Numbered from the stretch's first letter, positions 8,101 to 17,372 are shown. The stretch is 64,000 nucleotides of DNA from Paenibacillus zeisoli (GCF_003994465.1 NZ_RZNX01000002.1:395444-459443); one strand, 5' to 3'. Notes: generated from the sequence alone by a model not told the origin. Translations and numbers: made by a program.

Positions 8101-8841
8101 GTGGATTTGATGAATAAAGTAGTCCTTGTTACAGGCGGAGGCACTGGAATCGGCCGGGCAACCAGCCTTACTCTCGCGAAGCGGGGAGCTATCGTGGCCG
8201 TCAACTTTTCCCGCTCCAGGGAGGCAGCCGAAGAAACTGTAGAGCTTATTCGCAGAGATGGGGGCCAGGCCATGGCGATACAGGCCGATGTGTCCAAAGA
8301 CAGCGAGGTCAGAACAATGATCAGTCAGATTGCGCAGCAGTTCGGGACGCTGGATGGACTGGTCAATAACGCGAGCATCACGCGGCACATCCCGCTGGAT
8401 GATCTGGAGTTGGCAACGGATGAAGTCTGGAACGAACTTATGGATGTGAACGTGAAAGGAATGTTTAACTGCGCGCGGGCTGCAGCTCCTTATATGAAGG
8501 CAGCCCGGCAGGGAGCCATCGTGAACCTGGGAAGCATCGCAGGGCAGACAGGGTCCGGTTCCTCTCTCCCCTACGCCGTATCCAAGGCCGCGGTGCATGG
8601 CCTGACGAAGTCATTGGCGCGTGCGCTGGCTCCCCATATCCGCGTGAACTGTGTGGTTCCCGGTGCCGTAGCCACCAGGTGGTGGGCTGGCAAGGAAGAT
8701 CAAATGCATCTTCTGGCCCCCCAGCTTCTGCTTAAACAAATTTCACAGCCAGAAGATATTGCCCAGTTGATCTGCGCGGCGTTGGAGCAGGAGGCCATGA
8801 CTGGGCAGATCATTACCGTGGACAGCGGTCAGACTTTATAG
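8101..8841 (+). CDS. Short-chain dehydrogenase (FabG-like)
   Basis: A 246-residue classical SDR. GTG 8101 follows AAAGGAG at 8083-8089, but ATG 8110 is also possible. Motifs: VLVTGGGTGIGRATSL for the cofactor loop, FSRSREAAE for NADP preference, LVNNASI, and the catalytic Ser-Tyr-Lys in VNLGSIAGQTGSGSSLPYAVSKAAVHGL. It ends with VVPGAVAT. This is a 3-oxoacyl-reductase-like SDR. It has no fatty-acid synthesis neighbours, so a specialised alcohol or ketone substrate is more likely. Control by the divergent LysR protein is inferred. Confidence 0.88.
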   Translation: MDLMNKVVLVTGGGTGIGRATSLTLAKRGAIVAVNFSRSREAAEETVELIRRDGGQAMAIQADVSKDSEVRTMISQIAQQFGTLDGLVNNASITRHIPLDDLELATDEVWNELMDVNVKGMFNCARAAAPYMKAARQGAIVNLGSIAGQTGSGSSLPYAVSKAAVHGLTKSLARALAPHIRVNCVVPGAVATRWWAGKEDQMHLLAPQLLLKQISQPEDIAQLICAALEQEAMTGQIITVDSGQTL

Positions 8842-8901
8842 TCGAGTCACAAGAGACCTATGGAAGATTCATCTGGCATGGTGATTCGGCTGCTATAACA
8901 A

Positions 8902-8940
8902 GAAGAGCCTTCAGCTTGGCATGCTGAAGGCTCCTTTCTT
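8902..8940. terminator. Terminator between SDR and TetR genes
   Basis: GAGCCTTCAGC at 8904-8914 pairs with GCTGAAGGCTC at 8923-8933, followed by CTTTCTT. It can serve both converging genes. Confidence 0.75.
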
Positions 8941-8942
8941 CT

Positions 8943-9572
8943 TTATGGCAGGTTTCCCAGTAATTCATTGGCCGGGATAATGTCCTTTCCTCCCAGAAGT
9001 CTGTCCAGAATTCCCCCCAAGGCTTGATATTTCCTGCTTAATTCCTCATCTGACCAGCCGAATATCCCGCGATCGAACAAGAAGGATACCCCTACCAACA
9101 GGAATTCGGTAACCTCTCTGGGATTAGTCACGTGAAATTCCCCCTCTTCAATTCCCTGTTCCACAATCATCGTCAAATAAGGTGTAAAGGCCGTTATCTT
9201 GGCGACCATCCACTTCTGGTGCAGAATGCTGTTGCTCTCATCATGCAGATATTCCAGAATAACCTGATCGGTCTCTGGGGCCGGGAAGCCTTGCAGCAGA
9301 ACCTTCCGCAGCTTCTCAGCGGCAGTAAGATTCCTGTCCTGGGTGATTTCCTTCACGAATTCCAATCTTGCAGACAAAGAGCGCTCGTGAGCGGCGGCGG
9401 CAATCTCTTCCTTAGACCGGAAGTAGTAATAAAAGGTACCCTGCGCTACCCCCACCCTCTTGACGATATCGCTAACCGAAGTATGCTCATAGCCCTTGGT
9501 ATTGAACAGATCCATAGCCGCATCCAAAATTTCATTTCGCCGTTCCTGTGGGTCTTTTGCGATTCGTGCCAT
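8943..9572 (-). CDS. TetR/AcrR-family repressor
   Basis: A 209-residue repressor, ATG 9572 after AAGGGAG. The N-terminal HTH is typical: RNEILDAAMDLFNTKGYEHTSVSDIVKRVGVAQGTFYYYFRSKEEI. The C-terminal ligand domain is not family-diagnostic. It diverges from an MFS exporter at 9702, with two near-perfect palindromes between the genes. The arrangement is that of a repressor of a drug exporter, released by the exporter's substrate. Self-repression is also likely, since one operator lies within 70 bases of its start. Confidence 0.92.
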   Translation of the reverse strand: MARIAKDPQERRNEILDAAMDLFNTKGYEHTSVSDIVKRVGVAQGTFYYYFRSKEEIAAAAHERSLSARLEFVKEITQDRNLTAAEKLRKVLLQGFPAPETDQVILEYLHDESNSILHQKWMVAKITAFTPYLTMIVEQGIEEGEFHVTNPREVTEFLLVGVSFLFDRGIFGWSDEELSRKYQALGGILDRLLGGKDIIPANELLGNLP

Positions 9573-9621
9573 TATTAATTCTCCCTTAATCGTTAATAGC
9601 TGCTACAGCTAAATATAATTA

Positions 9622-9640
9622 TTGACTGATAGTCAGTCAA
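9622..9640. promoter_or_regulatory. TetR operator 1
   Basis: TTGACTGA-TAG-TCAGTCAA, eight-base perfect arms with a 3-base centre. Confidence 0.75.
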
Positions 9641-9663
9641 TGTATTAAGATCTGTTCATAAAA

Positions 9664-9680
9664 TGACTGACTGTCAGTCA
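9664..9680. promoter_or_regulatory. TetR operator 2
   Basis: TGACTGA-CTG-TCAGTCA, the same arms as operator 1 less one base. The centres are 41 bases apart, about four helical turns. Confidence 0.75.
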
Positions 9681-9701
9681 ATAAATCATTAAGGATTGGA
9701 T

Positions 9702-10898
9702 GTGTATCCGCAAATGAACCTGCGAATCATTTTGTATGTACTAGGCCTGTGTGCCGCCATCGTGTCGCTCGCCCAGAATTTGTATGTCCCCCTTCTCCCT
9801 CAGCTCCAGCACGATCTGCATACCTCGTTCTATCTCGTGAATCTGACGGTCTCGTTATTTACTATTGCCCTTGCCGTGATGCAGATTATCTTGGGTCCCG
9901 TAATTGATCATAAAGGGCGCAAGGCTGTACTGCTGCCCGGCATGATTCTGTACGCTGCCGCTTCCCTAGGCTGCACGTTCTCAGGTACCGTATATATGCT
10001 GCTGTTCTTCCGTGTTCTGCAGGGAATCGGCGCGGCCGCTGTACCCCTTGTAGCTGCAACCATGATTGGTGACCTGTTCGAAGGCAAGGAACGTGCGAAA
10101 GGCATGTCCACCTATCAGATGATTTTAGGTATCGCACCAGCTGTCGGTCCATTAATTGGGGGAATTATCGGCAGCTATGCAGGGTATCCGGGTGCCTTTA
10201 TGTTCCTGTCTATTATGGCCGTGGCCATGCTGCTCATAGCAGCAGTCTTTCTACCCGAAACCCGGCCTGCTGGGGTCCGGCGACAAGGCTTCCAAGTTCG
10301 ATTCTTTGCTCAAATCGTTAAAAATAACACTGGCGCTGCGGTCATCCTGGTAGGATTCATCCTGTACTACATGTTCTACAACTTCATTGTGTTCCTTCCT
10401 GATGTTCTGACTGAGCATTACCACCTGGATGCTGGCCAGATTGGTGCAGTTTTTCTAATGCTGATGTCCTTCAGCTTCATCGGGAGTAAGATCAGCGGAA
10501 GAATTCAAGTGCGCATGGGAACCGTCAAGAGCCTGATCTTTACCTGTACTCTCGCTTTGTTCAGTCTTCTCCTATTCATACTCGTCGCCGAGGCTTTCTT
10601 GATTGGGCTGCTGGTCTCTCTGGCAACCGTCGGTTTCACGGCGGGTCTGACCATGTCTGTTCCTCCCACCCTGCTGACCCAGGAATTTGCATCTGAGCGG
10701 GCTACTGCACTGGGTGTATATAATTTTGTACGCTATCTTGGGATGGCTGCAGCCCCGCTATTCGGGAGTCTCCTGTATCAGGAGGGCGGATTCTTCCTGC
10801 TGTTTGGCTGTACCGCATGCCTGATGGGGATCATGATTGTGGTCACCAGGCTGTTCCTGAAGAGCAAGGGCAGCAGCTCTAACCAAATCCAGGCATGA
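9702..10898 (+). CDS. MFS multidrug exporter (12-TM, Bcr/CflA-like)
   Basis: A 398-residue major facilitator with 12 predicted membrane helices. GTG 9702 has AAGGA at 9691-9695 with six-base spacing; the TTG at 9696 abuts the binding site. The first-half signature is GPVIDHKGRKAVLLPGMILY (loop 2-3), followed by RVLQGIGAAAVPLVAATMIGDLF and the motif-C-like MILGIAPAVGPLIGGIIGS in helix 5, which marks exporters. The C-terminus is a short basic tail. It is likely a drug:proton antiporter in the cytoplasmic membrane, repressed by the divergent TetR protein. Confidence 0.87.
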   Translation: MYPQMNLRIILYVLGLCAAIVSLAQNLYVPLLPQLQHDLHTSFYLVNLTVSLFTIALAVMQIILGPVIDHKGRKAVLLPGMILYAAASLGCTFSGTVYMLLFFRVLQGIGAAAVPLVAATMIGDLFEGKERAKGMSTYQMILGIAPAVGPLIGGIIGSYAGYPGAFMFLSIMAVAMLLIAAVFLPETRPAGVRRQGFQVRFFAQIVKNNTGAAVILVGFILYYMFYNFIVFLPDVLTEHYHLDAGQIGAVFLMLMSFSFIGSKISGRIQVRMGTVKSLIFTCTLALFSLLLFILVAEAFLIGLLVSLATVGFTAGLTMSVPPTLLTQEFASERATALGVYNFVRYLGMAAAPLFGSLLYQEGGFFLLFGCTACLMGIMIVVTRLFLKSKGSSSNQIQA

Positions 10899-10924
10899 GA
10901 TTCAGAATGCCTATCCTGATATGA

Positions 10925-10963
10925 CTAAAGGCAGTGTCACGATCCTCGTGGCATTGCCTTTAG
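10925..10963 (+). terminator. Rho-independent terminator after the MFS gene
   Basis: CTAAAGGCA at 10925-10933 pairs with TGCCTTTAG at 10955-10963, with additional pairing around CACGA/CGTG. Confidence 0.65.
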
Positions 10964-11142
10964 CTTTATAGCTCTATTTTTATATACATCGGTCCGACAT
11001 CCAGCCCATGCTCTTTCTAAGAAATAAACTTGACTTCAATTTCATTAAGTGGTAATTTGTTAAATGCGTTCATAGTTTAGTACTAAAATACTTTCTACTT
11101 AACTAATAAAGTGAACCTATTCCAGCTCTGGAGGGAGTTCTA

Positions 11143-11568
11143 TTGGCTGAAAGTGAACTATTGTTCGAAGTAGCTACCATGTTCAGAACTTTGCTAAAGG
11201 GAATATCACAGGAATGGAACAAAGAGAACCGTGTTCTAAGTCTGCCTCAGTTCCGGGTGCTCTATGTTCTGAGCAAAGAGGGCCCAAGAAAGGTATCCCA
11301 GCTTGCCCACGCACTCTGCCTTACGCCTGCGGCGATCACGGGCATTACAGATAAGCTCCTCGAAGAAGATTATATTAAGCGCGAGCGAGCCGAACAGGAC
11401 CGGCGGGTGGTTAACATTTCAATTACGGAGAAAGGAGAAGCCATTATTAAGGAAGCACACGCAGGTCATAGTGAAGCGCTGCACTCGTTCTTCAATCTGC
11501 TGCCTGAAGAGGATATGGAGCATCTGAGGCGGATTTTTGGAACCATGCTGAAAGCTATAGATAAATAA
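11143..11568 (+). CDS. MarR-family regulator
   Basis: A 141-residue MarR protein starting at TTG 11143 with GGAGGGAG upstream. It has LSLPQFRVLYVLSKEGPRKVSQLAHALCLTPAAITGITDKLLEEDYIKRERAEQDRRVVNISITEKGE, the full winged helix and the DRR wing motif. It is 26 bases ahead of a DHA2 exporter in the same direction, so the two form a regulator-exporter operon. Autoregulation with phenolic or drug ligands is typical of this arrangement. Confidence 0.92.
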   Translation: MAESELLFEVATMFRTLLKGISQEWNKENRVLSLPQFRVLYVLSKEGPRKVSQLAHALCLTPAAITGITDKLLEEDYIKRERAEQDRRVVNISITEKGEAIIKEAHAGHSEALHSFFNLLPEEDMEHLRRIFGTMLKAIDK

Positions 11569-11594
11569 AATATTATGGAGTGAAATATACGACG

Positions 11595-13256
11595 ATGGAA
11601 CATTTATCACATAAACGAAAAGCCACGATCATGTTCGGCATTATGGCCGCCATGTTCTTCGCCGCGATTAATCAGACGATTACCAGCACAGCGATGCCGC
11701 GGATTATCTCTATTCTGGATGGTATGGATTACTATACGTGGACCATTAACATCTACTTACTTACGTCTACCATTGCCACGGTTCTCGTCGGCAAGCTGTC
11801 CGATATATTTGGCCGCAAGCCTTTTATATTAATAGGGATTCTGTTGTTTATGATTGGTGCTTTCTTGACAGGCACCTCCTCTGATGTGTATCAATTTATT
11901 ATTTACCGCGGGATTCAGGGGATTGGCGCGGGGATTATTCAATCTACGGCATTCACGGCGGTTGGGGACTTGTTCGCTCCGCGTGAGCGCGGCAAATGGA
12001 TGGGCTTTATGACCGCGATCTTCGGCTTCTCCAGTGTGCTTGGACCCACGCTTGGCGGTTATCTGGTTGATCACATGGATTGGCACTGGCTGTTCTGGAT
12101 CTTCCTGCCGCTTGGGATTGTAGCCTTTATCATGATTCTTATGCTCTTTCCCAAAGTTGAACGCAGAGCGTCAGAGGGAATCGACTATCTGGGTTCTCTC
12201 TTCATCACTACAACGATCGTTCCCCTTCTGCTCGCGTTCTCATGGGCAGGTACGGAATATGAGTGGGCTTCCCCGCAGATTCTGAGCCTTCTTGGCGCAA
12301 CTGTGGTGTCCGCGATGATCTTTGTTCTTGTACAATCTAAAGTGAAGAACCCGATTCTTCCCCTTCATTTGTTCAAAAATAGTGTGGTCACCATTTCAAA
12401 TATCATCGGCTTCATTATGAACTTCGGCTTGATGGGTGCCATGATCTATATTTCATTCTTTGTTCAAGGTGTACTCGGAATCACCCCTACTCTTGCCGGC
12501 TATGTCACCATGCCTATGTCCATCGTCATGGTAGTTACCAGTGCTATAGCAGGGCAGTTGATTGCCAAGAAAGGCAAATACAAGCGGTATGCTCTGATCG
12601 GAGTACCTATTATGATCGCAGGCATGGCCATTATGATCGTGATGAACAGTGTGGGAACCGCCATTCTGAGTATGGCTGTGTTCGGGATGGGCCTTGGGCT
12701 TGCGATGCCGGTCTTCTCCCTGGCTACGCAGAATGCCGTATCCCATAAGGAGCTGGGCGTCGTTACGGCATCCAATCAGCTCTTCCGTAACCTTGGAGGC
12801 ACAATTGGGATTGCTGTCATGGGTACGGTAATGTCCAACAACCTGACCACCAATCTGAAGAACGCTCTTCAGTCACCGGATGCGCCGGATTTCAGCAAAA
12901 TGGATCCCAAGCTCGCCAAGGAAATGCTCGCCTTCGCAAACCCGCAGACGCTTATGAACAAGCCGCTGCTTGAGGCGACCCAGGCCAAACTTCCAGCAGA
13001 AGCACAGCCTTTGTTCGCGCAGATGATTGATAACATTCGCGATGCGCTCGGCACCACATTGTCCACCGTGTTCCTTGCAGGAACGCTCGTGCTCGTAGTT
13101 GCCTTTGTTCTTGTGTTCTTCCTGAAGGAGCTTCCGCTCCGCACCACGAACCAGGCTGCAGAAGAATCGGCTTCGCAGGCAAGCAGCAGCGACGGCAGTA
13201 CCCGTGAGGGCAGCGCTCATGAAGGCGGTACTTCATCAAAGCTGGTCACTGAGTAG
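11595..13256 (+). CDS. DHA2-family MFS multidrug exporter (EmrB/QacA-like, 14-TM)
   Basis: A 553-residue transporter. ATG 11595 is preferred; the GTG at 11580 overlaps the GGAG site itself. It has the motif-A loop GKLSDIFGRKPFILIGILLF, RGIQGIGAGIIQSTAFTAVGDLFAPRERG and motif C GFSSVLGPTLGGYLVD. The 14-helix layout extends to about residue 520. A hydrophilic tail rich in Ser, Gly and His ends the protein (SSDGSTREGSAHEGG), unusual but not functional evidence. It probably exports toxic amphiphiles by proton antiport and is co-transcribed with the MarR gene. Confidence 0.9.
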   Translation: MEHLSHKRKATIMFGIMAAMFFAAINQTITSTAMPRIISILDGMDYYTWTINIYLLTSTIATVLVGKLSDIFGRKPFILIGILLFMIGAFLTGTSSDVYQFIIYRGIQGIGAGIIQSTAFTAVGDLFAPRERGKWMGFMTAIFGFSSVLGPTLGGYLVDHMDWHWLFWIFLPLGIVAFIMILMLFPKVERRASEGIDYLGSLFITTTIVPLLLAFSWAGTEYEWASPQILSLLGATVVSAMIFVLVQSKVKNPILPLHLFKNSVVTISNIIGFIMNFGLMGAMIYISFFVQGVLGITPTLAGYVTMPMSIVMVVTSAIAGQLIAKKGKYKRYALIGVPIMIAGMAIMIVMNSVGTAILSMAVFGMGLGLAMPVFSLATQNAVSHKELGVVTASNQLFRNLGGTIGIAVMGTVMSNNLTTNLKNALQSPDAPDFSKMDPKLAKEMLAFANPQTLMNKPLLEATQAKLPAEAQPLFAQMIDNIRDALGTTLSTVFLAGTLVLVVAFVLVFFLKELPLRTTNQAAEESASQASSSDGSTREGSAHEGGTSSKLVTE

Positions 13257-13309
13257 GCTTAAAGACGGCGCCTCTTTACTTCATGCTCCGCGTTCGGGTT
13301 TCAATTTCC

Positions 13310-13349
13310 AAAAAGGCCATGCCCCGGATCACCGCGGCATGGCCTTTTT
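13310..13349. terminator. Strong bidirectional terminator
   Basis: AAAAAGGCCATGCC at 13310-13323 is complementary to GGCATGGCCTTTTT at 13336-13349. It separates the exporter from the convergent EVE gene. Confidence 0.85.
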
Positions 13350-13458
13350 GAGTACTTATATAATCTTGGAAGGAGCCCGATGTCAAACATCGCCATGAGC
13401 CTGTTCCGGCTGATTGTTCTCTTGTGTCACCTATGGGGCATGACTGACTCCAGGAAAC

Positions 13459-13917
13459 TTACTGCAGCATAGCCTCCGCGATCGTCAGGAAGTCCTCCCG
13501 GTCGATCTCCAGATGACCAAAGCGGAAGCGGTAGCCCCAATTAGTTACTCCCCTGGTGAAGCTAAGCTCTTGAAGCAGAGTGCTAATCTTCACTTCTTTG
13601 CATGGGGAATAGCGGATATCTCGTCTGAAGGGCACAAAGGTCTCTGACATGCGATACTCGTACACCCGTTCATCCACGACTTGTCCGATCGCCGTAAAGG
13701 CTTGAAGCGGCTGTCCATTCGCCATATCCGTACGGGGTGAGTAATAGATCAGCCAGTCACCAGGCCGCATCCGCTTGAGCGGTGCTGACTTGCCGTGGCA
13801 GAGCTGGGCGAAACCACCCTCCACCCCCCGGGCCACATGGGAGGCGGATACGACGCCGATCCAATAGCGACACTGATCCGGCAGCTGCAGCTCCAGCTGC
13901 TGCAATTCATTTTGCAT
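13459..13917 (-). CDS. EVE-domain protein
   Basis: A 152-residue protein matching the EVE fold: CRYWIGVVSASHVARGVEGGFAQLCHGKSAPLKRMRPGDWLIYYSPRT, then IGQVVDERVYEY and RFGHLEIDREDFLTIAEAML. EVE (PUA-like) domains bind modified bases in RNA or DNA. Standalone bacterial members of this length have unassigned roles. Start ATG 13917 follows AGGAGG. The next gene upstream is a GIY-YIG protein behind a terminator, so the two are separate transcripts. Confidence 0.85.
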   Translation of the reverse strand: MQNELQQLELQLPDQCRYWIGVVSASHVARGVEGGFAQLCHGKSAPLKRMRPGDWLIYYSPRTDMANGQPLQAFTAIGQVVDERVYEYRMSETFVPFRRDIRYSPCKEVKISTLLQELSFTRGVTNWGYRFRFGHLEIDREDFLTIAEAMLQ

Positions 13918-13957
13918 GTCTAACTCCTCCTTATTCTTAACTGATCCGATTATATAA

Positions 13958-13992
13958 AAGAGCTACTGACAACATCCTGTCAGTAGCTCTTA
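13958..13992 (-). terminator. Terminator of the GIY-YIG gene
   Basis: AAGAGCTACTGACA at 13958-13971 pairs with TGTCAGTAGCTCTT at 13978-13991. The minus strand then continues into TTATATAAT. Confidence 0.75.
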
Positions 13993-14080
13993 ATAAATTT
14001 CGTACCTTTAGTTATCCAAGTTATAGTCGCTGTGTCTTCTACTCACTAATCAACCTAAATATATACTTACTACTACAAAA

Positions 14081-14437
14081 TCACTTAAAGAACACGTTGT
14101 CCACATTATATTTCGCCCTAAGCTCGTTAATAATATATGTCTCATAAATTTCCCGATGAACCGGGTCTTCTACAATACAAACCTCAATCCGGGTCACTTC
14201 ATCCCGATGCTGCCGGATTGGAGACACTGTATCCTCGAAGTGCTTCTTGATTCGGGGTCTCAGCTTTCTGGCTTTACCCACGAACAGCAGCTCATCCCGG
14301 TCGTTGTAGAACATAAATATTCCGCCCACCTCCCGGGAGATCAGGTGAAAATCTGTGAACCCGTAAATATGACTCAGCTGAGGATTCTCCTGCTTATGGA
14401 TCGTCACATCCGGTGTGGGAATAGTGATATTAATCAT
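14081..14437 (-). CDS. GIY-YIG nuclease-superfamily protein
   Basis: A 118-residue single-domain protein. The signature is GGIFMFYNDRDELLFVGKARKLRPRIKKHF, where the GIY tyrosine is replaced by Phe and YIG is replaced by FVG. The conserved Arg and a Glu in HREIYETYIINELRAKYN are present. UvrC-like cleavage needs these; the substitutions of both tyrosine positions make nuclease activity doubtful. This is a small YhbQ/UPF0213-like member by length. The start has no strong binding site, so the exact initiation is uncertain. Confidence 0.75.
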   Translation of the reverse strand: MINITIPTPDVTIHKQENPQLSHIYGFTDFHLISREVGGIFMFYNDRDELLFVGKARKLRPRIKKHFEDTVSPIRQHRDEVTRIEVCIVEDPVHREIYETYIINELRAKYNVDNVFFK

Positions 14438-14454
14438 TTAGGTCAGCCCGCTTT

Positions 14455-14796
14455 CTATATTTTCTTAACAAATTCAGATTTAAGCTTCATCGCGCCGAAA
14501 CCATCAATTTTGCAATCTATATCATGGTCTCCATCAACCAGACGTATATTCTTCACTTTAGTCCCGATCTTCAGGACAGACGAACTCCCCTTTACTTTGA
14601 GGTCCTTAATTACAGTTACCGAGTCGCCGTCGCTTAAAATATTTCCATTGGCATCTTTGATGATCTTCTGGTCTTCACTAGGTTCAGTTGGTGATCCTGG
14701 AGCCCATTCATAAGCACACTCCGGGCATACAAGAAGGCTTCCATCTTCGTATGTATATTCCGAATTACATTTTGGACAATTTGGTACAGTAGACAT
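14455..14796 (-). CDS. PhnA/YjdM-type zinc-ribbon protein
   Basis: A 113-residue protein. ATG 14796 begins [19 protein letters not shown] and avoids 18 extra N-terminal residues without a binding site. The N-terminal ribbon has CPKC...CPEC, then a beta-barrel segment ([36 protein letters not shown]) and the C-terminal motif [16 protein letters not shown]. This is the YjdM (formerly PhnA) family; it is not a phosphonate hydrolase and its cellular role is unknown. It lies 17 bases ahead of the GIY-YIG gene, probably one transcript. Confidence 0.85.
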   Translation of the reverse strand: MSTVPNCPKCNSEYTYEDGSLLVCPECAYEWAPGSPTEPSEDQKIIKDANGNILSDGDSVTVIKDLKVKGSSSVLKIGTKVKNIRLVDGDHDIDCKIDGFGAMKLKSEFVKKI

Positions 14797-14837
14797 GATT
14801 TCGTGTTCCCCGTTTCTTATAAATTGCCTAGTCATAC

Positions 14838-14877
14838 AAAAAAGGCACATAAGGAATAAGTTCCTTATATGCCTTTA
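14838..14877 (-). terminator. Terminator of the monooxygenase gene
   Basis: A hairpin with AAAGGCA near 14842 and the complementary TGCCTTT near 14870, with central AAGGAA/TTCCTT pairing and a T run on the minus strand. Confidence 0.75.
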
Positions 14878-15016
14878 ATAGTGTCACAGTCTTCTTCCGT
14901 TGACAAGCGATCTATGTCGCCTGGGTAATGAGCCAGGCTGCGGGCCAATCCCGCATCCTGCTAGGCTTCCCGCCCGGGATTATTCGCTCCATCTCGTGCA
15001 GAGCTTCCACCTGAGC

Positions 15017-16078
15017 TTACTTGCCCGCCTCGTGCTGCGCTTCCCACTTGGTGATCTCCTCGCGCACTCGCGGCGCCACCTCGGTACCCAGCAGCTCGAT
15101 CGCGCTCATGACCTCCTCATGCGGCATCGTGCCGACCGGCACATGCAGCAGGAAGCGGGTGATGCCCACATGCTTGCGAAGATGAATAATCTTCTCGGCG
15201 ACCGTCTCCGGATCGCCCACATACAAGGCTCCCTCAAATCTGCGTGCCGCATCAAAGGTCGCACGGGTATAAGCTCCCCAGCCCCGCTCCCGACCAAGCT
15301 TGCTCATGGCCGCCTGCGTGGAGGGGAAGAACTTGTCAGCGGCAGCCTCGGTGCTGCGCGCTATGAAGCCGTGCGAGTGCGAAGCAACCGGGAGCTTTGA
15401 GACATCATGCCCGGCATGAGCCGCAGCTTTCTTATACAGCTGCACGAGCGGGGCGAACTGCAAAGGGCTGCCCCCGATGATCGCAAGCACCAGTGGCAGA
15501 CCGAGCAGACCAGCGCGCACAACGGACTCCTGGTTCCCTCCGCTGCCAATCCATACAGGCAGAGGGTTCTGAACTGGACGTGGATATACACCGAGGTTGT
15601 CGATAGCTGGCCGATGTCCACCGCTCCAGCTTACTTTCTCGGATTCACGGATTTTGAGCAGGAGCGCAAGCTTCTCCTCGAACAAGGATTCATAATCATC
15701 CAGGTCATAACCAAATAAAGGGAAGGATTCGATAAAAGAACCCCGGCCTGCCATAATCTCCGCACGTCCGTTCGAGATCGCGTCAAGTGTAGCGAAGTCT
15801 TGGAATACCCGGACCGGGTCCGCAGAGGACAGAACGGTAACCGCACTGGTCAGCCGAATTCTTGAGGTCTGCGAGGCTGCCGCTGCAAGCACGACAGCAG
15901 GAGAAGATGCCGCATAATCTTCGCGATGGTGTTCGCCTACCCCAAATACATCCAAGCCTACCCGATCAGCAAGAGCAATCTCCTCGACTACTTCGCGAAG
16001 CCGCTGGGCGTGACTGATTACCTCACCGGTGTGAACGTCCGGGGTTGTTTCTACAAATGTGCTAATTCCTATCTCCAC
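15017..16078 (-). CDS. Luciferase-like (LLM class) flavin-dependent monooxygenase
   Basis: A 353-residue TIM-barrel protein of the bacterial luciferase family: [38 protein letters not shown], and [32 protein letters not shown]. These are the LLM substrate and F420/FMN pocket elements. The family oxidises small organic substrates with reduced flavin; specificity cannot be assigned. It stands alone behind a 256-base intergenic region shared with the divergent aldo/keto reductase. Confidence 0.85.
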   Translation of the reverse strand: MEIGISTFVETTPDVHTGEVISHAQRLREVVEEIALADRVGLDVFGVGEHHREDYAASSPAVVLAAAASQTSRIRLTSAVTVLSSADPVRVFQDFATLDAISNGRAEIMAGRGSFIESFPLFGYDLDDYESLFEEKLALLLKIRESEKVSWSGGHRPAIDNLGVYPRPVQNPLPVWIGSGGNQESVVRAGLLGLPLVLAIIGGSPLQFAPLVQLYKKAAAHAGHDVSKLPVASHSHGFIARSTEAAADKFFPSTQAAMSKLGRERGWGAYTRATFDAARRFEGALYVGDPETVAEKIIHLRKHVGITRFLLHVPVGTMPHEEVMSAIELLGTEVAPRVREEITKWEAQHEAGK

Positions 16079-16223
16079 TTAAATCCCTCCTGCATTCTGG
16101 TGTTTATATGGAATCATAAACAACGAATTATATGTTTTATAGTTACATTATATTATATAGCGACTTACATTATTGAGAAAGTGTTAATTTTTAAAAGAGA
16201 ATTTTGAGATTTCGCGATATTTA

Positions 16224-16237
16224 TGATAACGTTTACA
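16224..16237. promoter_or_regulatory. Candidate CcpA (cre) site
   Basis: TGATAACGTTTACA matches the cre consensus TGWNANCGNTNWCA at every defined position. It lies 98 bases upstream of the aldo/keto reductase and about 146 upstream of the monooxygenase start. Confidence 0.6.
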
Positions 16238-16334
16238 GTGTAGGCGTTACGGCTGAGTTCTGCTTGCTAATGCTGTTACATATTGAAGGCTTACTATTGT
16301 AATTATTACCCTAAACCCGAGGAGGAAGTCTATC

Positions 16335-17252
16335 ATGAGAACGATCAAGCTTGGAAGCAGCGCCTTGGAGGTGCCTGTCATTGCGGTCGGCTGCATGCGT
16401 ATTAATTCGCTGGAGAAGCCGGAGGCTGAACGCTTTGTGCAGACGGCATTGGATGAAGGAGCTAACTTCTTCGATCATGCTGATATATACGGTAGCGGCG
16501 CATGTGAGGAGATCTTCGCAGATGCGATCCATATGAATGCGGATATCCGGGAGAAGATCATTCTCCAATCCAAATGCGGCATACGTCAAGGGATGTTCGA
16601 CTTCTCCAAGGAGCACATTCTGGATTCCGTGGATGGAATCTTAAAGCGTCTGAGAACAGATTACCTGGATGTCCTGCTTCTGCACCGTCCCGATACTCTA
16701 GTAGAACCGGAAGAAGTTGCCGAAGCTTTCGATCGGCTGGAGTCCTCCGGCAAAGTTCGCCACTTTGGGGTATCGAACCAGAATCCAATGCAAATTCAGC
16801 TTCTTCAGAAGTTCGTGAAGCAGCCGCTTGTAGCCAACCAGCTGCAGCTTAGTATCACCAACGCTACGATGATCACCAGCGGGTTCAATGTAAATATGGA
16901 GAACGAGGCTGCAGTAAACCGGGATGGCAGCATCCTGGACTTCTGCAGACTGAACGACATCACCATTCAGCCTTGGTCTCCTTTCCAATACGGATTCTTT
17001 GAGGGTGTATTCCTTGGCAGTGACAAGTTCCCAGAGCTCAATCAGAAGATTGATGAGATCGCCGGTAAATACGGAGTCAGCAATACGACCATTGCCGTCG
17101 CGTGGCTGCTACGCCACCCGGCCCGCATGCAGCCGGTGATCGGTACGATGAATATTGAACGCTTGCAGGACTGCTGCAAGGCTAGCGAGGTCCAGCTGAC
17201 CCGTGAGGAATGGTACGGCATCTATCGCGCCGCGGGCAATGTGCTTCCTTAA
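16335..17252 (+). CDS. Aldo/keto reductase (YdhF-like)
   Basis: A 305-residue AKR with the catalytic tetrad elements: Asp and Tyr in NFFDHADIYG, Lys in KIILQSKCGIR, and His in YLDVLLLHRPD. The cofactor Gly-rich and C-terminal segments are KVRHFGVSNQ and QPVIGTMNIERL. The length fits the family. Start ATG 16335 follows GAGGAGG. The upstream cre site suggests carbon-source control. Confidence 0.88.
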   Translation: MRTIKLGSSALEVPVIAVGCMRINSLEKPEAERFVQTALDEGANFFDHADIYGSGACEEIFADAIHMNADIREKIILQSKCGIRQGMFDFSKEHILDSVDGILKRLRTDYLDVLLLHRPDTLVEPEEVAEAFDRLESSGKVRHFGVSNQNPMQIQLLQKFVKQPLVANQLQLSITNATMITSGFNVNMENEAAVNRDGSILDFCRLNDITIQPWSPFQYGFFEGVFLGSDKFPELNQKIDEIAGKYGVSNTTIAVAWLLRHPARMQPVIGTMNIERLQDCCKASEVQLTREEWYGIYRAAGNVLP

Positions 17253-17335
17253 GCAGCTGCCGAATAGTACAACATACAAGACACGGGCAATCTTGAACAA
17301 TACCTGATTACCGTGAGTTCCGCCGCCAAATCCAA

Positions 17336-17372
17336 AGAGAGGCTCCCCCGAATCCGCGGGGGAGCCTCTCTC
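17336..17372. terminator. Bidirectional terminator between AKR and PTS genes
   Basis: AGAGAGGCTCCCCC at 17336-17349 pairs with GGGGGAGCCTCTCT at 17358-17371. Confidence 0.85.

Noticed and set aside
8005..8598. Long open frame opposite the SDR gene
   Set aside because: It is the shadow of an intact SDR with strong motifs. The peptide has no family features and no binding site.
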